64,000 nucleotides of DNA from Deltaproteobacteria bacterium (GCA_027493875.1 JAOSJX010000023.1:654539-718538); one strand, 5' to 3'; shown: positions 22,860-32,844, counted from the stretch's first letter. The notes: generated from the letters alone by a model not told the origin. Numbers and translations: made by a program.

Positions 22860-23773
22860 AAAAAATTACGGCGACGGTGATCGCGCTCGGCCTGTTGTCG
22901 GTTTCGACCGTCCACGCGGCGGACAAGCTCCGCGTCGGCGTGACGCTGCATCCTTATTATTCATGGGTGGCCAATATCGCGGGTGACGCGGTCGAGATCG
23001 TACCGGCCGTCCCGCCGGGATCGGACCCGCACAGCTACCAGCCCCAACCGCAAGATATCGCGCGCCTCGCGAAACTCGACGCCATCGTCGTCAACGGTTC
23101 CGGTCACGACGACTTTATCGAGCCGATGCTGAAGGCCGCGAACAGTACTCACCTCGTGCGCATCGAACCGAACGCGGGACTGCCGCTCATTCCGGTTCAA
23201 CAAAAGCACTACGCGTTCGAGGAAAAAGTGGATAAAGGCCAAGTCGCCTACAACAGCCACACGTTCGTTTCCATCAACGCGTCGATCCAGCAGATCCGCG
23301 CCGTCGCCGACGCCCTCGCCAAACTCCGGCCCGAAGACGCGAAACAATTTCAATCAAACGCGCGTGCTTACGTTAAGAAATTGCGAACCATGCTGGCCGC
23401 CGCGCTCGCTCGGATCGAGAAGGTCAAAGGCCAACATCCCGCCATCGCCACCGTCCACGACGGCTACGCTTACCTTTTTCAGGATCTCGGGTTGGAGGTC
23501 ACCGCCGTCGTTCAGCCGCGCCACGGCATCGAGCCCTCGGCGCGCCAACTCGCCGACACCATCAAGCGCGTCAAGGAGGCGAAGGTCGCGATTCTTTTCA
23601 CCGAGGCGGATTACGCCAAAAAATATACCGATGCCATCTACGAGGAGACCGGATGCCGGCTCTACGCGTTGAGCCACATTTCCGGCGGCGGCTATACGGC
23701 CGACCGTTTCGAAAAAGACATGCGGCGCAATGTCGACACCATCGCCCGCGCGCTTGAGGAGGCGGCCCGTTGA
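22856..23773 (+). CDS. znuA: Zinc (metal) ABC transporter substrate-binding protein, ZnuA-like
   Basis: A cluster A-I solute-binding protein of 305 residues with a Sec signal ([20 protein letters not shown]). Metal-site positions typical of ZnuA/TroA are His in [15 protein letters not shown], His in [12 protein letters not shown], His in [17 protein letters not shown] and the acidic residue in [13 protein letters not shown]. It lacks the long His-rich loop of E. coli ZnuA. The frame is intact. It is the first core component of a three-gene transporter with four-base overlaps, and the metal is most likely zinc or manganese. Confidence 0.88.
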   Translation: MKKITATVIALGLLSVSTVHAADKLRVGVTLHPYYSWVANIAGDAVEIVPAVPPGSDPHSYQPQPQDIARLAKLDAIVVNGSGHDDFIEPMLKAANSTHLVRIEPNAGLPLIPVQQKHYAFEEKVDKGQVAYNSHTFVSINASIQQIRAVADALAKLRPEDAKQFQSNARAYVKKLRTMLAAALARIEKVKGQHPAIATVHDGYAYLFQDLGLEVTAVVQPRHGIEPSARQLADTIKRVKEAKVAILFTEADYAKKYTDAIYEETGCRLYALSHISGGGYTADRFEKDMRRNVDTIARALEEAAR

Positions 23774-24500
23774 GCGGCGCCGTGCTCGAGATCCGCGGCC
23801 TCGAGGTCGTCCTTTCCGGACAGACGATCCTCGACGGCGTGAACCTCAGCCTCGAACCCGGAACGATCCACGCGCTTCTCGGTCCCAACGGTGCCGGTAA
23901 GACGACGCTCATCCGATGCGTTGTGGGGAGCCTCGCGCACCGGGGGAGATCCGTTTCCGGTTTCGCGGAAGCGGCCGCATCGGCTACGTGCCGCAGCTTC
24001 TCGACTTCGATCATGCCCTTCCCTATTCCGTCGCGGATTTTCTCACGATCATGATGCGGCGCCGGCCGGTTTTTTTGGGCCGATCCCCATCGTTTAACGA
24101 CGCCATCCGGAAAAATCTCGCGATGACCGGTGCCGATCATCTCGCGAACCGCCTGATCGGCGGCCTCTCCGGCGGCGAGCTGCGCCGCGTTCTTCTGGCG
24201 CAGGCGCTCGTCCTGGAACCCGAGGTGCTGCTCCTCGACGAGCCCGCGAGCAACATCGACGAAATCGGCGCGCGGGCTTTCGCCGACACGCTGCGCCGCC
24301 TTCGTGACGAAACGGGCGTGGCGGTACTGATGGTCGGTCACGACATCGAAACGATCGTCCGCATCGCGGACCGCGTCACCGGACTCAACCGTCACGTCAC
24401 GCACACCGGGCCCGCCGAATCCCTCCGGGATGCGGCGGTTTTAGGTCGTGTCTTCGGCGCGCAGGCGGCGGAATTCAGCCGGTCGGAGCCCGCGCGATGA
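23770..24500 (+). CDS. znuC: Metal ABC transporter ATP-binding protein, ZnuC-like
   Basis: The ATPase of the metal importer. TTG at 23770 overlaps the znuA stop. Motifs are Walker [21 protein letters not shown]-loop region [20 protein letters not shown], the signature [18 protein letters not shown], Walker [15 protein letters not shown] and switch His [17 protein letters not shown] base is missing near 23945 (G run), after which [17 protein letters not shown] continues. Length is about 243 residues. Confidence 0.9.
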
Positions 24501-25391
24501 ACGGCTTTTACCAGACCGTCGCCGAGTGGGCGCGTATCGGCTATGTGCCGGCGATGTTCGAACACGCGTTCATGACGCGCGGCCTGCTGGCGGCGCTGAT
24601 GGTCGGTCCGCTGCTCGGCGGCCTCGGCGTCGTGGTCGTCACGAAAAAGCTTTCCTTCTTCACGCAGACCATCGGCAACGCGGCGCTCACCGGCGTCGCC
24701 CTCGGGCTGCTCATCGGCGAACCGATGGACCGGACTTACGGCGGGCTTTACGCGTTTTGCCTCACCGTCGCGTGGCTCATGACATTTCTGCGCCACCGAA
24801 CGCGCTTCGCGTCCGACACCGTCATCGGCGTCGTCCTCGCGCAAACGCTCGGTCTCCGGGATCGTCATGCTTGTGCTCGTCACCAAGCAGTTCAACATCC
24901 ATCAAATCGAAGCCGTCTTATTCGGGAGCTTGATCACCATCTCCGACCGCGACCTTCTCATTCTCGCGGGGACCGGTTTTTTGGCTACCGTCTCGGGCGC
25001 GTGGATTTTTAACCGCGCCATGCTCGTCAGTTTCAATCCCGTCATGGCCCGGGCGCGTGGTCTCAACCCTGTTTGGATTGATTATCTCTTCGTCACCATC
25101 CTCACGGCGGTGGTGGTGGCCGCGCTGAAACTCGTCGGCGCCCTGCTGGTGCTCGTCCTGGTCGTCGTCCCGGCCGCCGCGGCACAGAACGTCGCGCGCG
25201 GCCTCGCCGGTTTTTTCTGGTTGTCCGTCGTGTTCTCGATGATCAGCACATCGCTCGGGCTCGCGGTTTCCGGAACGCTCCCCATTCCGACCGGAGGCTC
25301 CATCGTGCTCGTCGCGAGCGTTTTATTTTATCTGACTCTTTTCGCGAAACCGTTTCTGGGGAGGCCGGGCGCTCACCAGTCGGAGGAGTAG
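24497..25391 (+). CDS. znuB: Metal ABC transporter permease, ZnuB-like
   Basis: A cluster-9 (ABC-3) family permease with about eight helices. ATG at 24497 overlaps the znuC stop. It begins [20 protein letters not shown]; family signatures are VVTKKLSFFTQTIGNAALTG early and ALKLVGALLVLVLVVVPAAA late. One base is lost near 24858, where TLGL runs into MLVLVTKQFNIHQIEAVLFG. Total about 298 residues, as usual. Confidence 0.9.
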
Positions 25392-25392
25392 C

Positions 25393-26157
25393 ATGCGAAA
25401 AATAATCGTCTCCGTGTTCCTCGTGTTGGCCTGCGCGTCGCTCGCGCCGGCCCATTTCGGCCAGATCCTACCGTCGGACGACATCGTCACGCCGGACGAA
25501 AACCGCACCGTCACCCTGACCGTTCGTTTTGCGCATCCCTTTGAGCAAGGGCTGATGGACATGGAGCCGCCCGCGCAATTCGGCGCGCTGGCCGCCGGCA
25601 AAGCGATGACGGATCTCCCTCCGCTCGAAACGCGGGCCAAGGACGGTAAGCGCTTCCACGTCGCGGACGTCAAACTTAATCGTCCCGGCGATTACGTTTT
25701 TTTCGTCGAACCGAAACCCTACTGGGAACCGACGGAGGATAAGTTCATCGTCCATTACGCGAAGGTGATCGTGCAGGCCTTCGGCCTCGAGGAAGGCTGG
25801 GACGCGCTGGCCGGCCTGCCGATCGAGATCCGACCGCTCACCCGTCCCTACGGTTTGTGGACGGGAAACGTCTTCACCGGTCAGGTGATGAAAAACGGCC
25901 AGCCGCTCCCCGGCGCCGAAATCGAAATCTCGTACGAGAACGAAGGCGGTGCCGTCAAAGCGCCGGCGGAAGCCTACACCATTCAGGTTGTTCAAGCCGA
26001 CGAGAACGGCGTCTTTTCCTATGCCATGCCGCGCGCCGGTTGGTGGGGTTTCGCCGCCCTCGCCGAGTCGGACAAGCAACTCAAGGATCCGGACGGTGTG
26101 ATGAAACCGGTTGAAATCGGCGGTGTCCTATGGGTTCGAACAAGGGACATGCAATGA
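25393..26157 (+). CDS. DUF4198-like periplasmic metal-transport accessory protein
   Basis: A secreted 254-residue protein with a Sec signal (MRKIIVSVFLVLACASLAPA) directly followed by HFGQILPSDDIV, a His immediately after the cleavage site. This resembles DUF4198/NikK-type proteins associated with nickel/cobalt uptake, which bind metal through the new N-terminal His. The N-terminal domain carries FAHPFEQGLMDMEPP, the C-terminal Ig-like part has TGQVMKNGQPLPGAEIEISY and VFSYAMPRAGWWGFAALAES. It follows znuB by 1 bp and overlaps the next gene, so it belongs to the metal operon. Confidence 0.72.
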   Translation: MRKIIVSVFLVLACASLAPAHFGQILPSDDIVTPDENRTVTLTVRFAHPFEQGLMDMEPPAQFGALAAGKAMTDLPPLETRAKDGKRFHVADVKLNRPGDYVFFVEPKPYWEPTEDKFIVHYAKVIVQAFGLEEGWDALAGLPIEIRPLTRPYGLWTGNVFTGQVMKNGQPLPGAEIEISYENEGGAVKAPAEAYTIQVVQADENGVFSYAMPRAGWWGFAALAESDKQLKDPDGVMKPVEIGGVLWVRTRDMQ

Positions 26158-26507
26158 AAATAGTTGTGGTCACCGCCGTCTCTTTGGTCGTTGTTCTGTC
26201 GGCGGTCCTTGCTTTCGCCCATTCCGCGACACTTTGGGCGTACGTTGAGAACAACCGCGTTCATGTCGAAGCGTTTTACGCCGACGGAACGAAAATTCGC
26301 GAAGCGCGCATTGTCGTCGCGAACGCCAAGGGCGAGAAATTACTGGAAGGTAAAACGAACGAAGAAGGTAAGTTCGATTTCGCCCCCGACGAAAGAGGGT
26401 CTCACTGTCGTGCTGCTGGTGGACGACAGCCACAAAACCGACTTCACCATCACCGCGGACGATCTCAAAGACGTCAAGATCGAGGAAAAAAAGACCCGCC
26501 TCAATGA
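26154..26507 (+). CDS. Small periplasmic carboxypeptidase-regulatory-like (NikL-like) protein
   Basis: About 117 residues. A Sec signal (MKIVVVTAVSLVVVLSAVLA) is followed by AHSATLWAYVENNRVHVEA, again a His near the mature N-terminus, and an Ig-like fold KIREARIVVANAKGEKLLEG with EEGKFDFAPDE and GLTVVLLVDDSHKTDF. Base losses near 26395 and in the A7 run near 26490 break the frame; restoring the latter gives a stop at 26505-26507. Its 3' end overlaps the convergent egtD end by about 34 bp. Such small proteins accompany DUF4198 partners in nickel/cobalt transport loci, but here it follows a zinc-type ABC set. Confidence 0.6.
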   Translation: MKIVVVTAVSLVVVLSAVLAFAHSATLWAYVENNRVHVEAFYADGTKIREARIVVANAKGEKLLEGKTNEEGKFDFAPDERGSHCRAAGGRQPQNRLHHHRGRSQRRQDRGKKDPPQ

Positions 26508-27471
26508 GACGAAGATATACGACCGCGAAATATTTACGTTCGTCCGTCCAGACTTTTTCGACGCGAAAACCGCAATCCCCGGCATCGTGTTCGAACGCGC
26601 GAAGGTCGTACTTGTATGACGATTCCGTGAAGATCGTTTCGCCTTCGCGGAAGGGGATCGCCGAGCCGTTCAGCCGGACGCGCTGCTCTTTCAAACTTAC
26701 GAGATGCATCTCGATCCGCCCGGCGTCGGCATCGTAGATTGCGCGATGGGCGAACGCCGAAAGATCGAAGTTGCCGCCAAGCTCCTCATTGATGCGGTGA
26801 AGTAGATTCAAATTAAACCGCGCCGTCACGCCCGCCGCGTCGTTGTAGGCCGCTTCGATCACCGCGGCTTCCTTTTGAAGATCGAGCCCGACGAGAAATC
26901 CGCCGCCCGGCCCCACCACGTCGGCAACGTGCGCCAAAAACAATTTCATCGCCGCCGGCTCAAAGTTGCCGATGGTCGAGCCCGGAAAATACACCGCCTT
27001 CGTATCCACCGCGTGCGCGATGGCGGGAAACTCGAAATCCGACGTGTAGTCGGCGCACACCGGATGCACGGCCAGTTGCGGATACGCTTCCCGCAATGAT
27101 TGCGCCGCGCGGAGGAGATGATCGTAGGAAATGTCGATCGGCACATACGCGGCCGGATCGTCGAGGTGGTCGAGCAGAAGGCGCGTCTTGCGGCTGGTTC
27201 CCGAGCCGTATTCGATCAGCACCGCGTTGCGTCCCACGCACACCGCCATCTCCGCAACGTACCGGTCCATAATCGCAAGTTCGGTCCGCGTCAAATAATA
27301 TTCGGGAAGATCGCAGATACGTTCAAAGAGTTGCGAACCGCGCTCGTCGTAGAAATATTTGCACGGCAGCTCTTTCCGGATGCGGGAAAGGCCGTCGAGG
27401 ACGTCGTCTAAAAACGCCCGTTCGTCCGGCGCGAAATGCAGCGCGCGCGGCGCCGGTTCGGAAGAAGTCAT
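26474..27471 (-). CDS. egtD: L-histidine N(alpha)-methyltransferase EgtD
   Basis: EgtD trimethylates histidine to hercynine, the first step of ergothioneine synthesis, using S-adenosylmethionine. ATG 27471 (MTSSEPAPRALHFAPDERAF). Motifs include LPCKYFYDERGSQLFERICD, PEYYLTRTELAIMDRY, the SAM-binding LIEYGSGTSRKTRLLLDHL, YVPIDIS, VYFPGSTIGNFEP and FLVGLDLQKE, then IFTESSYKYDLRAFEHDAG at the histidine site. The end is blurred by a T7 run near 26490; with one more T it stops at 26474 after AGLFFPRS. Length about 332 residues. It follows egtB after 10 bp. Confidence 0.93.
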
Positions 27472-27481
27472 CGGGTTGCGC

Positions 27482-28774
27482 CTATTCGTCTTGCGCGAGG
27501 CGGATGCCCATGAACTGCCATCGCGCGCTCGGTGGAAAGAAGTTTCGGTACGTGGCGCGGATGTGCGTCGACGACGTGGCGCACGAGCCGCCGCGCAAGA
27601 CCATCTGGTTGCACATGAATTTTCCGTTGTATTCGCCGATCGCGCCCTCCGCCGCTTTGTATCTCGGATAGGGTTCGTAGGCGCTGCGGGTCCATTCCCA
27701 GACGTCGCCGAAAAGTTGCGCCACGCCTTTCGCGGGAGGCGCACTCGCCGGATGGAACCGCTCCCCTTCGACAAAGTTCCCTTCAACCGCCGCGTCGCGC
27801 GCGGCGTGTTCCCATTCCGCCTCGGTCGGCAACCGCGCCCCGGCCCATGCCGCAAACGCATCGGCCTCATAAAAGCTGACATGACAAACGGGCTCCGCGC
27901 CGACGACCGGCCGAAAGCCGCCGAGCGTCATCATGTGCCACTCGCCGTCGACGATCTCCCAATAGAGAGGAGCGCGCCAACCGTGCGCCTGAATCGCATG
28001 CCACCCGTCGGAAAGCCAAAGCTCGGGCTTTTCGTATCCACCGGCTTTCATGAATTCCAAGTATTCGCCGCTCGTCACCAGCCGGTTCGCTATCCGATAC
28101 GGCCGCAAATGCACCGCGTGCCGCGGCCCTTCGTTGTCGTACGCGAATCCTCCGCCCGCGTGCCCGATATCGACGAGCCCTCCTTCCTGGCCGACGAAAG
28201 CCGTCGCGGACACCGGCGAAGCGTTGTCGATCGGCGCGGCGCGGTAAACCGGATGCGTCGGATTACACGCGAGCACATGCTTGATGTCGGTGAGAATCAG
28301 CTCCTGATGCTGCTGTTCGTGGTGCAAACCGATCTCGACAACACCGAGAAGATCGTTCTCCGGCTCGCGATCCGCGTCATCGAAAAATTTATCCATCGCA
28401 TCGTCCACATGCGCGCGATAGCGATAAACCTCCTTGACCGTCGGACGCGTAATGACGCCGCGGCGCGGCCGGGAAAACTGCGGCCCGACCGCGTTGTAGT
28501 ACGAATTGAAGAGAAACCGGAAAGCGGAATCGAACGCCCGGTACGACGCGAGACCCGGCATCAGTACGAAGGTTTCGAAAAACCAACTCGTGTGCGCGAT
28601 ATGCCATTTCGTCGGACTCGCATCCGGCATGCTCTGCGCGACGTAGTCTTCCGTTTCGAGCGGCGCGCACAGTTTCTCGGTAAACGCGCGAATTCGCCGG
28701 TAGCGCGTCCGCAGGCTCTCGACCGGATCGTTTTTACGCGGTGACGGATCCTGCGTCAGAAGCCCGGTCGCCAT
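27482..28774 (-). CDS. egtB: Ergothioneine biosynthesis sulfoxide synthase EgtB
   Basis: EgtB is the non-haem iron enzyme that joins hercynine to a thiol donor using oxygen. The unbroken 430-residue product has an N-terminal DinB-like domain with SPTKWHIAHTSWFFETFVL and the iron triad motif HHEQQHQE, followed by an FGE-sulfatase (C-type lectin) domain: NRLVTSGEYLEFMKAGGYEK, PVCHVSFYEADAFAAWAGAR, LPTEAEWEHAARD, LFGDVWEWTRSAYEPYP and VLRGGSCATSSTHIRATYRN. With egtD it forms a two-gene operon; no egtA/C/E is visible here, so the thiol donor and C-S lyase must be elsewhere. Confidence 0.95.
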   Translation of the reverse strand: MATGLLTQDPSPRKNDPVESLRTRYRRIRAFTEKLCAPLETEDYVAQSMPDASPTKWHIAHTSWFFETFVLMPGLASYRAFDSAFRFLFNSYYNAVGPQFSRPRRGVITRPTVKEVYRYRAHVDDAMDKFFDDADREPENDLLGVVEIGLHHEQQHQELILTDIKHVLACNPTHPVYRAAPIDNASPVSATAFVGQEGGLVDIGHAGGGFAYDNEGPRHAVHLRPYRIANRLVTSGEYLEFMKAGGYEKPELWLSDGWHAIQAHGWRAPLYWEIVDGEWHMMTLGGFRPVVGAEPVCHVSFYEADAFAAWAGARLPTEAEWEHAARDAAVEGNFVEGERFHPASAPPAKGVAQLFGDVWEWTRSAYEPYPRYKAAEGAIGEYNGKFMCNQMVLRGGSCATSSTHIRATYRNFFPPSARWQFMGIRLAQDE

Positions 28775-28842
28775 GAACTGCTCCTCTCGTGGGTTCTAGG
28801 GGCGAATCTTGTGCGGCGGGAGGCTTGTCGTATGATACCCGC

Positions 28843-30457
28843 ATGCGTCCCCAAGATAAACAAAAAGTGCTTGTAGAAGTCAAAAGCCGCGTGATGGAGA
28901 ACGTGCTCGCCCAGGCGGGACGCAGCCGCGAAGCCTATCTCGACAACCTCATCCACGAAGTTTTCTACTTCGAAAGCGATCGGATTCGTAACGACGCTCA
29001 CTCGGTCACGCGCAAACAGGACACCGCCTGGCTGAACGGACTTCGCGCGCGTTTCCGCCGGGCGGGCGAATCGGAAAAGAAAAAGTTGATCCAAGAAATC
29101 ATCGACCGTCACGCCGGCGAAGTCATGGGGCACTTCAGCGAGCCCGTCTACGACGTCACGACGCGAGCGATTCCCGTCGGCCTCGGCATGATGCTCTCGG
29201 CTCTTTCGCCGCTCAAAATTCTCCGAGACCTCCCCCGCGTCCCCGACGTCGCGGAAAACCTGTTGATCGAAGGTGAAACCGAACAAATCCGCGCCCTCGA
29301 AAAACGCGGCACGATCGTTCTCGTCCCCACGCATTCGTCGAACCTCGATTCGCTCGTCATGGGCTATTCCATCTACAAGCTCGGCTTGCCGCCATTTACT
29401 TACGGCGCGGGTCTCAATCTCTTTGACCACAAAATTCTCGGTTTCTTCATGCACCGCCTCGGGGCTTACAAAGTCGATCGCCTGAAACGGCATTCCCTCT
29501 ACAAAGAAGTTCTCAAAGAGTACGCCGTCATTTCCCTGGAACTCGGCTATCACAACCTTTTTCTTTCCGGGCGGCACGCGCTGCCGGTCCGGCGCCGTCG
29601 AACAAAAACTGAAACTCGGCCTGCTCGGCGCCGGTATCCGCGCCTACTTCAACAATCTCAAGACCGGGCGGAAAAATCCGCGCATCTTCATCGTTCCGTG
29701 CACGATCAATTACCAACTCGTGCTCGAAGCGGAGAACCTGATCGAAGACCATCTCAAAGCCGCCGGAAAATCGCGCTACATCATCGTGGACGACGAATTC
29801 AGCATGCCCGGACGCATTTACGCCTTCCTCCGCAACATCGTCGCCCTCGACGACAAAATCCACCTGCGCCTCTCGCCGGCGTTCGACCCGTTCGGTAACG
29901 ACGTCGACGACGACGGGCAAAGCCTCGACGCGGGCGGACGCGCCATCGAAATCGAACGATATTTCCAGTCGAACGGCGCCGTCGCCCGCGACGAAGCCCG
30001 CGACCGCGAATTCACGCGCCTGCTCGGCGAACGCGTCGTCGAGTCGTTCCTTCGCGATACGGTCATCTCGTCAACGCACGCGCTGGCGTGGTGCGTTTTT
30101 GAAAAGCTCCGCGCCCTCAACCCCGATCCCGACTTCTACCGATTTCTCCGCGAAGCGGCGTACGACATTTCGCTGCCGATGGTCGACATCTACCGCGATC
30201 TGGAGCGGATCGTCCGAAATGTTCAGAAACTCGGCGCCCGCGGAAGGCTTCGTCCGTCGCCGATGCTCGCCCAGGGCGACGTCGAAGCGATCGTCGACAA
30301 AGCGCTCTGGCTCTTTTCGTCGTATCACACGAAGCCCGTTCTTCGCCGGCGCGGAGACCGCTTGTTTCCCGGCGACATGAACCTTTTTGTATTACTACCG
30401 AAACCGGCTCTGGGGGTTCGGATTGGAGAAAATGCCGTGACGGGGGAGACGCGATGA
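28843..30457 (+). CDS. PlsB-like glycerol-3-phosphate/lysophospholipid acyltransferase (one frame break)
   Basis: A large acyltransferase of about 538 residues. The catalytic HX4D motif is in VLVPTHSSNLDSLVMGYSIY; glycerol-phosphate binding blocks include FFMHRLGAYKVDRLKRHSLY and IFIVPCTINYQLVLEAENLI. An alpha-helical N-terminal region of about 140 residues precedes the domain, as in PlsB/GPAT proteins. A slip lies between 29565 and 29605, within the usual FPEGTRSR-like block, which reads as FPGGTRCRSG when joined. Its stop overlaps the GpsA-like gene by 4 bases. Most likely it makes lysophosphatidate or phosphatidate. Confidence 0.82.
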
Positions 30458-31414
30458 GCCGGAAACCGGCGATCGCCGTTATCGGCGACGGGCCGCGCGC
30501 CGTGCGTTGGGCGCGATTGTTCGGCAGGTCCGGCGGCGCAGCGGGCGAGGACGCGTCCGTCCTCGTTCTCGCGGCGCCCGCGTTCGACGTGCCGCGCCTC
30601 CTGAAAAAAACTCGCGCCGCGCCTTCGGCCCGATCAGATCGTCGTTCACACCGCGCTCGGCTTCGTGCTCGACGAAGACCACCTTCGAACGCACGCCGAG
30701 ATCATCCGGCGTCAAACGTGCGTTAAGAAGACGGGTTTTCTCGCGGGGCCGATGACCGCGGCGGAGGCCGACGCCGGCGAACGCGCCACGTGCGTGGTGG
30801 CGTCGCCGTTTCCCGAAGTGGCCTCGGCCGTCCGCGACGGTCTGGCCGATAGCTCCCTGCACGTCTTTCGTAGCGGCGACCTCGTCGGCCACGAAATCGC
30901 GGCGGCGCTCGCCGCCGCCTACGCCATCGCCATGGGGATTACCGCCGGCCTCGATTTCGGCCCGGGATACCGCGGCCTGACGCTGACGCGCGCCGTGGCC
31001 GAGATGACGCGTTTCGGCACGGCCCGCGGCGCCCGCGCGTCGTCCTTCATCGGGGTCGCCGGCTTAGGGGCGCTCTACGCCGCGATGGCCGACGAAACGC
31101 ACGCGTGCGTTCGCTTGGGAATCGAACTGGCGGCGTCGACGCGAAAAAAGAAAGTGACGCCGGGCGACGACCTGACCCGCGAGGCCGTTGAAATCGTTCG
31201 CGCCGCCGCGTCCCACGCCAAGCAAAACGCGCTCTCCGTCCCCGTTCTGGAAGCCCTCGACCGGATCTGCTCCGGCCGCTCCGCCGTGAAGACGGAAATC
31301 GAAAGGTTGAACGTCCAGGCCGTTCACGCGGAGGACCGCGTCACGGATGATCTCGATCGCCTCCACCTCTCCCGCCTGCCGCTCGCGCCGCGGGGCGGCC
31401 CCGGAAAAGACTGA
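30454..31414 (+). CDS. GpsA-like protein lacking the catalytic lysine
   Basis: About 320 residues, homologous to NAD(P)-dependent glycerol-3-phosphate dehydrogenase. The Rossmann start is AIAVIGDGPRAVRWARLF; later blocks are VFRSGDLVGHEIAAALAAAY, GITAGLDFGPGYRGLTLTRA and VAEMTRFGTARGARASSFIG followed by VAGLGALYAAM. In GpsA the third block contains LKN, with the catalytic Lys, and the last contains GLGDL, with an Asp; here they are LAA and GLGAL. It may therefore bind substrate or cofactor without catalysis, or use other residues. One base is missing near 30608 (A7 run). It overlaps the acyltransferase gene. Confidence 0.75.
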
Positions 31415-31416
31415 CT

Positions 31417-32415
31417 GTGTATCCGTTGCGGCGGGTCGACGAACGAAGCCTTCCGAAAGACGCCGCCGGCTGCGTCTTCACGTGCGACGTCGACAAAACC
31501 TATCTCGAAACGCGCTTCAGTTCGGCGCGCGGGTTGATCCGCATTCCGTTCGAATGGGCCGAGGACAAAAAAGCCGTCCCCGGCATGGCGCCGGTTCTCC
31601 GCGCGATCCGTTTCGGTCCGGGCCGCCGCAATCGGCAGGTGCCGTTTTACTTTCTCACCGCGAGCCCGCCTTTTCTCGCGCGCGAACTGATGCGCAAAAT
31701 GCTCCGCGACGGCGTTCAGGCCGACGGCATCACATTCAAAGACTGGGGCGCGATCCTGGCGCACCGCCGCCCCGGATGGATTCGCCGCCAGACCGCCTAC
31801 AAACTTTGCGCTTTGCTGCACCAGCGGACGTTCTTACCGGACAAGACGCAAGAGATCCTCATCGGCGACGATGCCGAATCCGACGCCGTCGCCTACGCGC
31901 TCTACGCGGACATCTGCGCCGGGCGGCTCGGCGGCGACGCGCTGGACGCCATCCTCGCGCGCGAAAAATGCGACGGCCGGGAACGCCGCGAAGTGCTCGG
32001 CGCGTCGGCAAACATCGGACGAACGGCGGAGCGGGTCCGGCGCGCCTACATTCTTCTCGCGCGTGGTTCCGATCCGCGCGCGTTCTTGCCGTTCGGCGAC
32101 GGCATCGTCGCGTGCCGCGGACCGTTTCAGTTGGCCTGCCACCTCGCGGTCGAGGGCCTCGTCCGTCCCCGCGCCGCGGAGGAAGCCGCGAAAGAATTGA
32201 TCGCCGCGAAACGGGCGGATATTGACTCATTGACCGAGGAGGCGGCCGACGGCCTGCGCCGATCTCTTTTCACCGCCGAAAAATTTGAACAACTGGCGAA
32301 GCCGCTGCGCGACGGCGGCCTGATCAAGGAATTCGAAGCGCCCGATCCGTCCCCGCGTTGGACCGCCCCGCGCCGCGAGAATCGCGGCGGTATTTGGTAC
32401 CCGCCGGGTGTCTGA
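31417..32415 (+). CDS. App1-like phosphatidate phosphatase domain protein
   Basis: A 332-residue HAD-fold protein resembling the App1/DUF2183 catalytic domain: FTCDVDKTYLETRF is the DxDxT nucleophile motif, VPFYFLTASPPFLAREL corresponds to the 'SNSP' block, and EILIGDDAESDAVAYALYAD is the acidic GD(D) motif. App1 dephosphorylates phosphatidate to diacylglycerol. The N-terminal C2-like domain of yeast App1 is missing; the C-terminal third is helical and basic. GTG 31417 lies 2 bp after the GpsA-like gene. The three neighbours would run from glycerol phosphate to diacylglycerol. Confidence 0.72.
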   Translation: MYPLRRVDERSLPKDAAGCVFTCDVDKTYLETRFSSARGLIRIPFEWAEDKKAVPGMAPVLRAIRFGPGRRNRQVPFYFLTASPPFLARELMRKMLRDGVQADGITFKDWGAILAHRRPGWIRRQTAYKLCALLHQRTFLPDKTQEILIGDDAESDAVAYALYADICAGRLGGDALDAILAREKCDGRERREVLGASANIGRTAERVRRAYILLARGSDPRAFLPFGDGIVACRGPFQLACHLAVEGLVRPRAAEEAAKELIAAKRADIDSLTEEAADGLRRSLFTAEKFEQLAKPLRDGGLIKEFEAPDPSPRWTAPRRENRGGIWYPPGV

Positions 32416-32418
32416 TCG

Positions 32419-32817
32419 TCAGACGGCCGCCAACGCCCGCGTCAACTTGAATTCGACGTCTCCGGCGAGTCCTTCAAGTTCAGCGTTCGAGACGATCTTA
32501 AACATCTCCCGCGGCTTGCCGATCGACACGGTGACGCTGCCGTCTTCCTCCTCCAGCACGATCACGTTGCACGGCAAGAGCAAGCCGATCCCGGCTTCCG
32601 TGGTGAGCGCCTTGTGCGCGAGCGGCGGATTGCAGGCGCCGAGGATGCGGTAATTTCGGAAATCGGCGTCCAATTTCTCCTTCATCGTCTTCTTCACGTC
32701 GATTTCCGTCAGAACGCCGAACCCCTCGGTTTTGAGCGCCGCCAGCACGCGCGCCAGCGCCTGGTCGAAATCGACGCGGCCCAAGGATTTCGTCATACCA
32801 TAATGGGGATCGATCAT
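32419..32817 (-). CDS. DUF302 domain protein
   Basis: A 132-residue DUF302 protein with the usual pattern: FDQALARVLAALKTEGFGVL near the start, TEIDVKKTMKEKLDADF, the core RILGACNPPLAHKALTTEAG and IGLLLPCNVIVLEEEDGSVT. The CNP and PCN cysteines are the conserved ones. Function is not established; homologues occur alone or fused to other domains. It converges with the App1-like gene (3-bp gap) and follows the DMT permease on the same strand. Confidence 0.9.
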   Translation of the reverse strand: MIDPHYGMTKSLGRVDFDQALARVLAALKTEGFGVLTEIDVKKTMKEKLDADFRNYRILGACNPPLAHKALTTEAGIGLLLPCNVIVLEEEDGSVTVSIGKPREMFKIVSNAELEGLAGDVEFKLTRALAAV

Positions 32818-32844
32818 CGCAAAACCTCCCGACGATTGGTCACG

